This document shows, piece after piece, positions 41,382 through 49,697 of a stretch of DNA of 64,000 nucleotides (position 1 is its first letter; each line of letters opens with the position of its first letter). Origin of the DNA: DATLGB01 sp038258425 (lineage in GTDB: Bacteria; Actinomycetota; Thermoleophilia; Solirubrobacterales; Solirubrobacteraceae). The DNA is taken from NCBI GenBank assembly GCA_038258425.1, contig JBBSPV010000005.1, forward strand, positions 1-64,000, written 5' to 3'. The translations under genes and the position numbers were made by a program. Under the pieces are notes generated by a model, which saw nothing but the letters and a program-made list of their open reading frames with translations, did no database searches and was not told the DNA's origin.

Positions 41382-43297
41382 GCACCGAGCGGACCCCGTC
41401 GACGGCCGGCGAGCCGGCCGTCGATCCGGCGCCCCAGAGCGCGGCCGCGCCGTCGCCGTTCCCGCCGATCGCCGACTACGCGTTTCTCTCGAACTGCCAC
41501 ACGGGCGCCCTCGTCGCGCCCGACGGCGCGATCGACTGGCTGTGCGTCCCGGCCTTCGACTCCCCGAGCGTCTTCGGCAGCCTGCTCGACCGCGAGGCGG
41601 GCTCGTTCCGGCTCGGGCCGTTCGGGATCAACTTCCCGGCCTCGCGGGCGTACGAGCCCGGCACCAACGTGCTCATCACGCACTGGCACACGCCGAGCGG
41701 GTGGGTGGTCGTGCGCGACGCGCTGACGATGGGCCCCAGCCAGGGTGACGACAGCGTCACGCCGCATACGCGTCCGCCCGCCGACGACGACGCCGAGCAC
41801 ATGCTCGTGCGGACCGTGGCCTGCATGGAAGGCAGCGTCGAGATCGAGCTCGTCTGCGAGCCGACGTTCGACTACGGTCGCACGCCCGCGGAGTGGACCC
41901 TCGCCGACGGCGGCCGCACCGTCGCCGAGGCCTCCGGCGCGGGTCAGGACGTGCGGCTGCAGACCGACATGGCGTTGGGAATCGAGGGCAACCGGGTCCG
42001 CGCGAGGCACGTGCTGGCCGCAGGCGAGGAGCTCTACTGCTCGCTCTCGTGGTCCGACGACGTCGCGGCGCCCCAGGACGTCGGGGAGGCCACGGCGCGC
42101 CTCGATGCGACGAGCCGGTTCTGGCGCGCGTGGCTCGGGCGCGCGCGGATGCCCGACCATCGCTGGCGCGCGGCGATCCGGCGGTCCGCGCTGGCGATCA
42201 AGGGATTGACGTACATGCCCACCGGCGCGACGGTCGCCGCGTTGACGACCTCGCTGCCCGAGACGCCGGGCGGCGAGCGCAACTGGGACTACCGCTACAC
42301 GTGGATGCGCGACTCGACGTTCACGCTGCAGGCGCTCCACATGCTCGACCTCGACTGGGAGGCCGACGAGTTCATGCAGTTCATCGCCGACCTGCAGCCC
42401 AACGAGGACGGCTCGCTCCAGATCATGTACGGCATCGACGGGCGCCGCGACCTCACCGAGACCACCCGCGACGATCTCTCGGGGTACGCCGGAGCCCGGC
42501 CGGTGCGGATCGGCAACGGGGCCTTCGACCAGCGCCAGAACGACGTCTACGGCGCGGTGCTCGACTCGATCCTGTTGCATACGCGCCGCAGCGAGCGGCT
42601 CCCACGGCGGCTGTGGCCGATCGTGCAGGCGCAGGCGGAGTGCGCGACCGCGGTCTGGCGCGAGCCCGACCAGGGGATCTGGGAGGCGCGCGGCGAGCCG
42701 CGCCACTACGTCTCCTCCAAGCTCATGGGCTGGATCGCGCTCGACCGCGCCTCCAAGCTCGCCCACATCCGGGGCGACGCAGAGCTCAAGGACCAGTGGC
42801 GTGCGGTCGCCGACGAGATCCGGGCCGACATCCTCGAGCACGGTGTCGACGCCCGCGGCGTCCTGCGCCAGCACTACGAGACCGACGCGCTCGACGCCTC
42901 GACGCTGTTGGCGGCGCTGTTCGGCTTCCTGCCCCGCGACGACGAGCGCCTGCGCGCGAGCGTCCTGGCCATCGCCGACGAGCTGACGGAGAACGGCTTC
43001 GTGCTGCGCTACCGCACGGACGAGACCGACGACGGGCTGTCGGGCAAGGAGGGTACGTTCCTGATCTGCTCGTTCTGGCTCGTCTCGGCGCTCGCGATGA
43101 TCGGGGAGCTCCAGCGGGCTCGCGACCTGATGGAGCGCCTGTTGCGCGAGTCGTCGCCGCTCGGCCTCTACGCGGAGGAGTTCGACGCCGACACGAGTCG
43201 GCACCTGGGCAACTTCCCGCAGGCGTTCTCCCACCTCGCGCTGATCGAGGCGGCCGGGCGCATCATCCTGAGCGAACGGATCGAGGAGTTCTCCTGA
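41378..43297 (+). CDS. GH15-family glucosidase/trehalase
   Basis: 639 residues, glycoside hydrolase 15 with the N-terminal beta-sandwich (ADYAFLSNCHTGALVAPDGA, IDWLCVPAFDSPSVFGSLLD) of the actinobacterial trehalase/glucoamylase group. The (alpha/alpha)6 domain carries ERNWDYRYTWMRDSTFTLQA (near residue 300), LQIMYGIDGRRDLTE, GNGAFDQRQNDVYGAVLDSI and the general-base Glu in GKEGTFLICSFWLV (near 556). No signal peptide, so it is cytoplasmic, suiting hydrolysis of trehalose or short glucans to glucose. With zwf it can feed G6P oxidation, although a glucokinase is not in the operon. Ends with a 1-base TGATG overlap with the GMC gene. Confidence 0.9.
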   Translation: MSTERTPSTAGEPAVDPAPQSAAAPSPFPPIADYAFLSNCHTGALVAPDGAIDWLCVPAFDSPSVFGSLLDREAGSFRLGPFGINFPASRAYEPGTNVLITHWHTPSGWVVVRDALTMGPSQGDDSVTPHTRPPADDDAEHMLVRTVACMEGSVEIELVCEPTFDYGRTPAEWTLADGGRTVAEASGAGQDVRLQTDMALGIEGNRVRARHVLAAGEELYCSLSWSDDVAAPQDVGEATARLDATSRFWRAWLGRARMPDHRWRAAIRRSALAIKGLTYMPTGATVAALTTSLPETPGGERNWDYRYTWMRDSTFTLQALHMLDLDWEADEFMQFIADLQPNEDGSLQIMYGIDGRRDLTETTRDDLSGYAGARPVRIGNGAFDQRQNDVYGAVLDSILLHTRRSERLPRRLWPIVQAQAECATAVWREPDQGIWEARGEPRHYVSSKLMGWIALDRASKLAHIRGDAELKDQWRAVADEIRADILEHGVDARGVLRQHYETDALDASTLLAALFGFLPRDDERLRASVLAIADELTENGFVLRYRTDETDDGLSGKEGTFLICSFWLVSALAMIGELQRARDLMERLLRESSPLGLYAEEFDADTSRHLGNFPQAFSHLALIEAAGRIILSERIEEFS

Positions 43298-44883
43298 TGG
43301 ACCACTACGACGTCATCGTGATCGGCAGCGGCGCGGGGGGCGGCACGCTCGTGCGCGCCCTGGCACCGTCCGGCAAGCGCATCCTTCTACTCGAGCGCGG
43401 CGACTGGCTCCCGCGCGAGCCGCAGAACTGGTCGGCGCAGGACGTCTTCGTCGACAACCGGTACGTCTCGCCCGACACGTGGCTGGACGCCGACGACAAG
43501 TCGTTCCAGCCCCAGATCCACTACTGCGTCGGCGGGGCGACGAAGTTCTACGGCGCCGCGCTGTATCGCCTGCGCCGGGAGGACTTCGGCGAGCTGCGTC
43601 ACCACGACGGCAGCTCGCCGGCGTGGCCGGTCGGCTACGACGAGTTCGAGCCCTACTACACGCGCGCCGAGCAGCTGTACAACGTCCACGGCGTTCGCGG
43701 CGAGGACCCCACCGAGCCGCCGGCGAGTGCGCCGTATCCGTTCCCGGCCGTCTCGCACGAGCCGCGCATCCAACAGCTCTCCGACGATCTTGCCGCGGAG
43801 GGCCTGCACCCGTTCCACGCGCCGTGCGGCGTGATGCTCGACGAGGACGACATGCCGTTCAGCCGGTGCATCCGGTGCCAGACCTGCGACGGGTTCCCCT
43901 GCCTCGTGCACGCGAAGTCCGACGCCGAGGTGCTCGGCGTGCGGCCGGCGCTCGAGCACGACAACGTCACGCTGCTCACGAACGCCCGGGCGATCGCGCT
44001 GCACACCGACCCGGCCGGCACGACCGTGACCGAGGTCGAACTGGAGCGCGACGGCGAGCCCGAGAGGTGCACCGCCGACGTCGTCGTCGTCGCCTGCGGC
44101 GCCGCCAACTCGGCGAAGCTGCTGTTGCGCTCGGCGAGCGACGCGCATCCGAACGGTCTTGCGAACGGGTCGGACCAGGTGGGGCGCAACTACATGTTCC
44201 ACAACAGCCAGGCGGTGCTCGCCCTCTCCAAGGACGTGAACCCGACGGTGTTCCAGAAGACGCTCGGGATCAACGACTTCTATTTCGGCACGGACGACTT
44301 CGAGTTCCCGATGGGCAACATCCAGATGGTCGGCAAGTCGCAGGCGCCGATGTTCCGCGGCGAGAAGCCCGGAGAGACGCGCTTCGCGCCCAGCTGGTCG
44401 CTCGAGGAGGTCGCCCGGCACGCGGTCGACTTCTGGCTGTCGACCGAGGATCTGCCGCGATCCGAGAACCGCGTCACCGTCGACGGCGAGGGCCGCGTCA
44501 AGCTCGTCTACCGGGCGAGCAACGACGCGCCCAAGCAGCGGCTCTTCCACGAGCTCAAGTCGATGCTCGGGCACCTCGGCATGCACGAGCACCACCTGCT
44601 GCCCCACCACGCCTACCTCAAGAACGAGATTCCCGTCGCGGGCGTCGCGCACCAGGCGGGCACCTGCCGCTTCGGGACGGATCCCGCGACGTCGGCGCTG
44701 AACGTCGACTGCCGTGCGCACGAGGTCGACAACCTCTACGTCGTGGACACGAGCTTCTTCCCGAGCATCGGCGCCGTCAACCCGGCGCTGACCGCGATGG
44801 CGAACGCCGTGCGCGTCGGGGACCACCTGCTGCAGCGACTCGGCGTGTCGCTTCGTGAGGGGGAGTCGGCCCATGCCGCCTGA
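43297..44883 (+). CDS. GMC-family FAD oxidoreductase with four-cysteine cluster
   Basis: 528 residues. FAD fold DVIVIGSGAGGGTLVRALAP, GGATKFYGAALYRLRREDFG, and the C-terminal GMC block HQAGTCRFGTDPATSALNVD and DTSFFPSIGAVNPALTAMAN, where the GMC active-site His-Asn pair is replaced by the VNPALT-type Asn. Between them is FSRCIRCQTCDGFPCLVHAK: Cys191, 194, 197 and 202 (C-x2-C-x2-C-x4-C), which looks like a metal or Fe-S site and is absent from classical glucose or choline oxidases. Related large subunits of membrane sugar dehydrogenases pass electrons to a heme subunit, none of which is adjacent. A sugar or polyol dehydrogenase feeding quinone is the best guess. Confidence 0.88.
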   Translation: MDHYDVIVIGSGAGGGTLVRALAPSGKRILLLERGDWLPREPQNWSAQDVFVDNRYVSPDTWLDADDKSFQPQIHYCVGGATKFYGAALYRLRREDFGELRHHDGSSPAWPVGYDEFEPYYTRAEQLYNVHGVRGEDPTEPPASAPYPFPAVSHEPRIQQLSDDLAAEGLHPFHAPCGVMLDEDDMPFSRCIRCQTCDGFPCLVHAKSDAEVLGVRPALEHDNVTLLTNARAIALHTDPAGTTVTEVELERDGEPERCTADVVVVACGAANSAKLLLRSASDAHPNGLANGSDQVGRNYMFHNSQAVLALSKDVNPTVFQKTLGINDFYFGTDDFEFPMGNIQMVGKSQAPMFRGEKPGETRFAPSWSLEEVARHAVDFWLSTEDLPRSENRVTVDGEGRVKLVYRASNDAPKQRLFHELKSMLGHLGMHEHHLLPHHAYLKNEIPVAGVAHQAGTCRFGTDPATSALNVDCRAHEVDNLYVVDTSFFPSIGAVNPALTAMANAVRVGDHLLQRLGVSLREGESAHAA

Positions 44884-46195
44884 GCCCGTCGGCACGCCGC
44901 GCCGCGTGGTGATCGTCGGCGGGGGGTTCGGCGGCGTGGCGGCGGCGCGCGAGCTCCGTCACGCCAACGTCGAGGTGACGCTCGTCGACCGCAAGAACCA
45001 TCTGCTCTTCCAGCCGCTGCTCTACCAGGTCGCCGCGGGCGGCCTGTCGAGCGGGGAGTGCGCCGCGCCCATCCGCGCGCTCCTCAGGCACCAGCCGAAC
45101 GCGGCGGTGCTCATGGCCGAGGTCACCGGCATCGACGCCGAGCGACGGCGCGTCACGCTCGATCGAGGGGAGGAGCTGCCCTACGACAGCCTGATCCTCG
45201 CCTGTGGTGCCGAGACGTCCTACTTCGGGCATGACGAGTGGGAGGACGTCTCGTGCGGACTCAAGACGGTCGCCGACGCGGTCGATCTGCGCGACCGCAT
45301 CTTCGGGGCGTTCGAGGAGGCCGAGCGGGCGACCGATCCGGTCCTGCGCGCGGAGTGGCTGACCTTCGCGATCGTCGGGGGAGGGCCGACCGGCGTGGAG
45401 ATCGCGGGTCAGCTCGCGATCCTCGCGCGGCACGCGATGCGAGACGACTTCTCGCGCATCGATCCGGCCAACGCGCAGGTGATCCTGCTCGACGCCGGCG
45501 AGCGCGTCGTCCCGGCCTTCAGCCCACGGCTGTCCGCGAGCGTCGCCCGGGCGCTCGCCAAGCTCGGCGTGATCGTGCGTGAGGGCGCTCGGGTGACGGG
45601 AATCGACGCCGACGGCGTGACCGTGGAGGAGGGCGGCCGCAGCGAGCGGATCGCCGCCCGGACCGTCGTGTGGGCGGCCGGCGTGCGCACCGCCGGCGTG
45701 GCCGCCGTGCTCGCCCGGTCGACCGGCGCCGCGACGGATCGGGCCGGGCACGTCGAGGTGGGTCCGGACCTCGCGGTGTCCGGGCACCCCGAGATCTCGG
45801 TGATCGGCGACGCGGCGAGCGTGTCCGGACGCGACGGCAAGCCCCTGCCGGGGCTCGCGACGGTGGCGATCCAGCAGGCGGGGCACGTCGCGAAGGGGAT
45901 CGCGCAGGGCCGGCCGGGCGCCTCGACGCCGTTTCGCTACTTCGACAAGGGGGCGCTCGCCGTCGTCGGCCGCGGCCGGGCGGTGTGCGAGGTCCGGGGC
46001 TTCGGGTTCGGCGGACTGCCGGCGTTCCTCACCTATCTGGGCGTCCATCTCTACTACCTCGGCAAGGGCGTGCCGGGCCGCCGTCTGAAGGTGCTGACGG
46101 CCTGGGGGTCGGCGAGCGTCGGCGAGCGACAGAGCCGGGTCGTCGAGCGGGAGCTCGACCGCGTCGAGCGGCCGGCGGCGGTCGGGACGGGCTGA
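44873..46195 (+). CDS. Type II NADH dehydrogenase (NDH-2)-like FAD oxidoreductase
   Basis: 440 residues with two dinucleotide folds: FAD-binding VVIVGGGFGGVAAARELRHA and NADH-binding FAIVGGGPTGVEIAGQLAIL. LLFQPLLYQVAAGGLSSGEC, VVWAAGVRTAGVAAVLA, VIGDAASVSGRDGKPLPGLA and VAIQQAGHVAKGI are NDH-2 landmarks, and the C-terminal stretch (LPAFLTYLGVHLYYL) is the amphipathic/membrane-binding segment. It would oxidise NADH and reduce quinone without proton pumping. ATG 44873 lies 11 bases inside the GMC gene and has GAGGGGGAG upstream. Confidence 0.92.
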   Translation: MPPEPVGTPRRVVIVGGGFGGVAAARELRHANVEVTLVDRKNHLLFQPLLYQVAAGGLSSGECAAPIRALLRHQPNAAVLMAEVTGIDAERRRVTLDRGEELPYDSLILACGAETSYFGHDEWEDVSCGLKTVADAVDLRDRIFGAFEEAERATDPVLRAEWLTFAIVGGGPTGVEIAGQLAILARHAMRDDFSRIDPANAQVILLDAGERVVPAFSPRLSASVARALAKLGVIVREGARVTGIDADGVTVEEGGRSERIAARTVVWAAGVRTAGVAAVLARSTGAATDRAGHVEVGPDLAVSGHPEISVIGDAASVSGRDGKPLPGLATVAIQQAGHVAKGIAQGRPGASTPFRYFDKGALAVVGRGRAVCEVRGFGFGGLPAFLTYLGVHLYYLGKGVPGRRLKVLTAWGSASVGERQSRVVERELDRVERPAAVGTG

Positions 46196-46203
46196 CGGGC
46201 TCG

Positions 46204-47085
46204 ATGCTGCACCTCCGCGTCTACGGTTCGTCCTCCACGCTCGCCGAAGTCGGCGCCGCGCTCGAAGCGCGCGGTGCGGCTCGCCACGCCGCGCTGTCGG
46301 CGGGGGTCGTCGACGGGCGCGCGCTGCTGACCGCCGAGGTCCAGGGCGAGTCGGCCGACGTGGCGCTGGAGTATCTGCTCGCGCAGGGCATGGACGCCGA
46401 GGACATCGCGCTGGCGCGCTTCGACGACATCGGGCCGATCTCCGCGGGACATCGCGAAGCCGCCCTGATCTGGGCCGACGTCATGGGGCAGGCGAGTCAG
46501 AACTCGCGACCGGTCGGGCGCTACCTGGTCTTCATGTGCGCCTCCGGCGTGATCGCGTGCTTCGGCGTGATCTACGCGAACACCACGCTGATCGTCGGCG
46601 CGATGGCGGTGAGTCCGGACACGCTCCCCGTCACGGCGATCTGCACCGCGCTCGTCAGCCGCCGCTGGCGCCTCGCGAGCCGGGCGCTGCTGACGCTGGT
46701 GATCGGCCTGGGGCTGGTGGGCGCGGTGGCCGCGCTGCTCACGGCCGGGCTCGACGCGCTGGGGCACCTCCCGAGCGCGTTCCACGTGGGCGAGTCGGCA
46801 CTGGACGGGCTGGTGAACATCAACGCCTCGACGGTCGGCGTCGCGTTCGCCGCTGGCGTCGCCGGCATGCTCGCCCTGGAGACGCGGGCGAGCTCCGCGG
46901 TCGGGGTCGCCATCTCGGTGACGACGATCCCGGCGGCGGCCTACCTCGGCGTCGCCGCGGGCGTCGGGGAGCTCCGCGAGGCGGCGGGTGCGCTTGCCGT
47001 GCTCGCCGTCAACGTCGCGATGCTGCTGGCCGGCGGCGTCGCGACGCTCATGACCCAGCGGCGGCTCGCGGAGCGTTCGGCATGA
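46204..47085 (+). CDS. DUF389 membrane protein
   Basis: 293 residues. A soluble N-terminal alpha/beta portion (about 95 residues) is followed by six hydrophobic segments. The DUF389 (PF04087) core is GRYLVFMCASGVIACFGVIY, ANTTLIVGAMAVSPDTLPVT, LVNINASTVGVAFAAGVAGM and AVGVAISVTTIPAAAYLGVA. Family members are uncharacterised; a transport or sensing role is only guessed. It lies between NDH-2 (8-base gap) and cydA (ATGA overlap), so it is probably an accessory of the respiratory module. Confidence 0.9.
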   Translation: MLHLRVYGSSSTLAEVGAALEARGAARHAALSAGVVDGRALLTAEVQGESADVALEYLLAQGMDAEDIALARFDDIGPISAGHREAALIWADVMGQASQNSRPVGRYLVFMCASGVIACFGVIYANTTLIVGAMAVSPDTLPVTAICTALVSRRWRLASRALLTLVIGLGLVGAVAALLTAGLDALGHLPSAFHVGESALDGLVNINASTVGVAFAAGVAGMLALETRASSAVGVAISVTTIPAAAYLGVAAGVGELREAAGALAVLAVNVAMLLAGGVATLMTQRRLAERSA

Positions 47086-48494
47086 GCACCCTCCTGGCCG
47101 TCTCCTCGCAGCTCGCCCCGGCGCGCAGCCAGATGGCGTTCACGCTCGGCTTTCACATCATCCTCGCGTCGCTGGGCGTGGCGTTCCCGGCGATGATGCT
47201 CATCGCCCACTACCGCGGCCTCCGGCGCGGCGACGCCGACGCGCTGCTACTCGCGCGGCGCTGGTCGAAGGTGACGGCGGTGCTGGTGGCGGTCGGCGCG
47301 GTCACCGGCACGGTGCTGTCGTTCGAGTTCGGCCTGCTGTGGCCGGCGTTCACGGGTCGCTTCGGCGGCACCTTCGGCGTCCTGTTCGCGATCGAGGGGA
47401 TCTGCTTCTTCCTCGAGGCCATCTTCGTCGCGATCTACATCTTCGGCTGGCGGCGGCTGTCGGGGTGGAAGCACTTCTGGACCGGCGTGCCGATCGTCGT
47501 CGCGGGCGTCGGCGGGGCCTTCTCGGTCGTCGCCGTCAACTCGTGGATGAACCAGCCGCAGGGCTTCACCCTGTCCGCCGCCGGGGACGTCACGAAGGTC
47601 GAGCCCTGGAAGGTGATCTTCAACGACGCGGTGCCCTACGAGGTCCCGCACATGCTGCTCGCGGCCTATCTCGTCACCGGGTTCCTCGTCGCGTCGGTCT
47701 ACGCCGTCGGGATGCTGCGCGGGCGGCGCGACCGCTACCACCGGCTGGGGCTGCTGATCCCGCTCACCGTCGCGTGCATCGCGACCCCGATCCAGTTCGC
47801 CGTCGGCGACACGGCCGCCCGCTCGATCGCCAAGGACCAGCCGATCAAGTTCGCCGGGATGGAGTGCGTGCAGCAGACCGCCACCCACGTGACCGAGTAC
47901 CTCGGCGGTCGCTGCACGTCGAGCGGCGTCAAGGGCGGCATCGGGATCCCCGGCATGGATTCCTTCCTCGTCGGGTTCAGCACCGACACGAAGGTCATCG
48001 GGCTGGACTCGGTAGCAGCCGACGACCGGCCACCGGCGAACACGATGCTGCACTGGGCGTTCGACACGATGGTCGGGATCTGCTCGCTGCTGATCGTGTT
48101 GGGAATCTGGTTCGGGTGGGTCTGGTGGCGGCGCCGGGAGCTCCCGAAGACGAAGTGGTTCCTGCGCGCCGTCGCGCTGTCGGGCGTGGCGTCCGTCGTT
48201 GCGCTCGAGTCCGGCTGGATCGTCACGGAGGTGGGACGCCAGCCGTGGGTCGTCTACAACGTGATGCGGACCGAGGACGCGATCACCGGTGCCAGCGGCG
48301 TATGGGTGACGTTCACGATCGTCCTGCTCGTCTACACCGTGCTCGGTGCCGCGACGATCATCACGCTGCGCGCGATGGCGCAGCGCTGGCGCGCGGCCGA
48401 CGGGACGGCGGAGGCCGACGGCGCCGAGGCGCCCTACGGGCCGCGGCCCGGCGCCCCCCCGCCCGAGCCCGTGTCGTCCGGGGATGAGCGGTGA
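47082..48494 (+). CDS. cydA: Cytochrome bd ubiquinol oxidase subunit I
   Basis: 470 residues, about nine membrane helices. It binds hemes b558, b595 and d and oxidises quinol. Conserved features are the heme-ligand His in MAFTLGFHIILASLGVAFPA, GTVLSFEFGLLWPAFTGRFG, FFLEAIFVAIYIFGW with the heme-site Glu, and VNSWMNQPQGFTL. The quinol-binding Q-loop is short, and the GRQPW signature (near residue 385) is present. Ends in a Pro/Glu tail. Coupled to DUF389 (ATGA) and cydB (GTGA). Confidence 0.95.
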   Translation: MSTLLAVSSQLAPARSQMAFTLGFHIILASLGVAFPAMMLIAHYRGLRRGDADALLLARRWSKVTAVLVAVGAVTGTVLSFEFGLLWPAFTGRFGGTFGVLFAIEGICFFLEAIFVAIYIFGWRRLSGWKHFWTGVPIVVAGVGGAFSVVAVNSWMNQPQGFTLSAAGDVTKVEPWKVIFNDAVPYEVPHMLLAAYLVTGFLVASVYAVGMLRGRRDRYHRLGLLIPLTVACIATPIQFAVGDTAARSIAKDQPIKFAGMECVQQTATHVTEYLGGRCTSSGVKGGIGIPGMDSFLVGFSTDTKVIGLDSVAADDRPPANTMLHWAFDTMVGICSLLIVLGIWFGWVWWRRRELPKTKWFLRAVALSGVASVVALESGWIVTEVGRQPWVVYNVMRTEDAITGASGVWVTFTIVLLVYTVLGAATIITLRAMAQRWRAADGTAEADGAEAPYGPRPGAPPPEPVSSGDER

Positions 48495-49537
48495 GCCGCG
48501 CGGACGCGGTCGCCGGCGTCCTGTGGGTCGGCGTGACGTTCTACGCCGTGTTCGGCGGCGCCGACTTCGGGGCCGGCTTCTGGTCCCTTGTCGCCGGCGG
48601 CGGCACGCGCGGGCGCCGGCTCCGCGAGCTGATCGACTGGGCCATCGGGCCGGTCTGGGAGGCGAACCACGTATGGCTGATCTTCGTCCTCGTGGTGCTC
48701 TGGACCGGGTTCTCGACCGCGTTCGAGGCAATCACCTCGACGCTGTTCATCCCGCTGAGCCTCGCGGCGCTCGGCATCGTGGCACGGGGCGCCGGCTTCG
48801 CGTTCCACACCACCGCGCGCCGAGACCGGGGCCGGATCCTGGCGGCGCGGCTGTTCGGCGTCTCCTCGCTGCTGACCCCGTTCTTCATGGGCACCGTCGC
48901 CGGGGCGGTGGCCGGCGGCCGGGTCCCGGTCGGCAACGCCGCCGGGGACGCGGTCACGAGCTGGCTGAACCCGCTCTCGCTGTTGGTGGGAGCGCTGTTC
49001 GTGGCCACGAGCGCCTACCTGTCGGCGGTCTTCCTCGTGCGCGATGCGCGCCGCGCCGGCGCCGCCGACCTCGAGCGCGCCTTCGCGCGGCGCGCGCTCG
49101 GCGCCGCGCTCGTGGCCGGAGCCATCGGCGCCGCCGGACTCCCCGTCCTCCACGCCGACGCCCGGCCGCTCTTCGACCGGCTCGTCGACCAGGCCCTGCC
49201 GCTCGTGATCGTCTCCGCGCTCTGTGGGGTCGCCGTTCTCGTGATGGTTCGTCGCGGCGTCGTGCGCGGCGCCAGGGCGCTCGCCGTGGGCGCCGTCGCG
49301 GCGATGATCTGGGCGTGGGCCGTCGCCCAGTTCCCCAACCTGCTGGGCGACACGCTGACGATCACGGCCGGCGCGGCACCGGCCGCGACGCTCACCGGCG
49401 TCCTGGCGGTCTTCATCGCTGCCGTCGTGCTCGTCCTGCCGGCGCTCGGCCTGCTCTACACGCTCGCCCAGCGTGATCTGATCGGTGAGGGCGAGGGCCC
49501 GTCGGCCGACGAGCTCGGCTCGGCCGGATCCCCCTGA
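48491..49537 (+). CDS. cydB: Cytochrome bd ubiquinol oxidase subunit II
   Basis: 348 residues, eight or nine membrane segments. VFGGADFGAGFWSLVAGGG near the N-terminus, IGPVWEANHVWLIFVLVVLW and FHTTARRD are the CydB landmarks. Forms the bd-type oxidase with CydA, reducing oxygen to water with high affinity. No cydDC genes for assembly are nearby. GTG 48491 overlaps the cydA stop. Confidence 0.94.
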   Translation: MSRADAVAGVLWVGVTFYAVFGGADFGAGFWSLVAGGGTRGRRLRELIDWAIGPVWEANHVWLIFVLVVLWTGFSTAFEAITSTLFIPLSLAALGIVARGAGFAFHTTARRDRGRILAARLFGVSSLLTPFFMGTVAGAVAGGRVPVGNAAGDAVTSWLNPLSLLVGALFVATSAYLSAVFLVRDARRAGAADLERAFARRALGAALVAGAIGAAGLPVLHADARPLFDRLVDQALPLVIVSALCGVAVLVMVRRGVVRGARALAVGAVAAMIWAWAVAQFPNLLGDTLTITAGAAPAATLTGVLAVFIAAVVLVLPALGLLYTLAQRDLIGEGEGPSADELGSAGSP

Positions 49538-49544
49538 TCGGGTG

Positions 49545-49697
49545 ATGACCCCGGTGCCGACGAGCTGGCGGCCGGTGGTTCCGCGCCTGCACGTCGGGCG
49601 ATTGGCGCTGTCGTGGCAGGTCGGCGCGGCCGCGGACGCGCTGCCGGTCCTGCAGCGCGCGCTGCGACCGGGCTCCGACGACGACATCCCGGTATGA
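49545..49697 (+). CDS. Small protein of unknown function (50 aa) in the cyd operon
   Basis: ATG 49545 opens a 50-residue frame (starting MTPVPTSWRPVVPRLHVGRL and ending in PGSDDDIPV) that fills the only sizeable gap in the operon. Its TGA overlaps the antiporter ATG as ATGA, the same coupling used by its neighbours, which argues for translation. It has no transmembrane helix, so it is not a CydX/CydZ-type bd subunit. GTG 49542 is an alternative start. Could be a non-coding gap, hence moderate confidence. Confidence 0.45.
   Translation: MTPVPTSWRPVVPRLHVGRLALSWQVGAAADALPVLQRALRPGSDDDIPV

Noticed and set aside
49545..49697. Small ORF as a CydX-type bd oxidase subunit
   Set aside because: CydX-like peptides are single membrane helices; this one has no hydrophobic segment.
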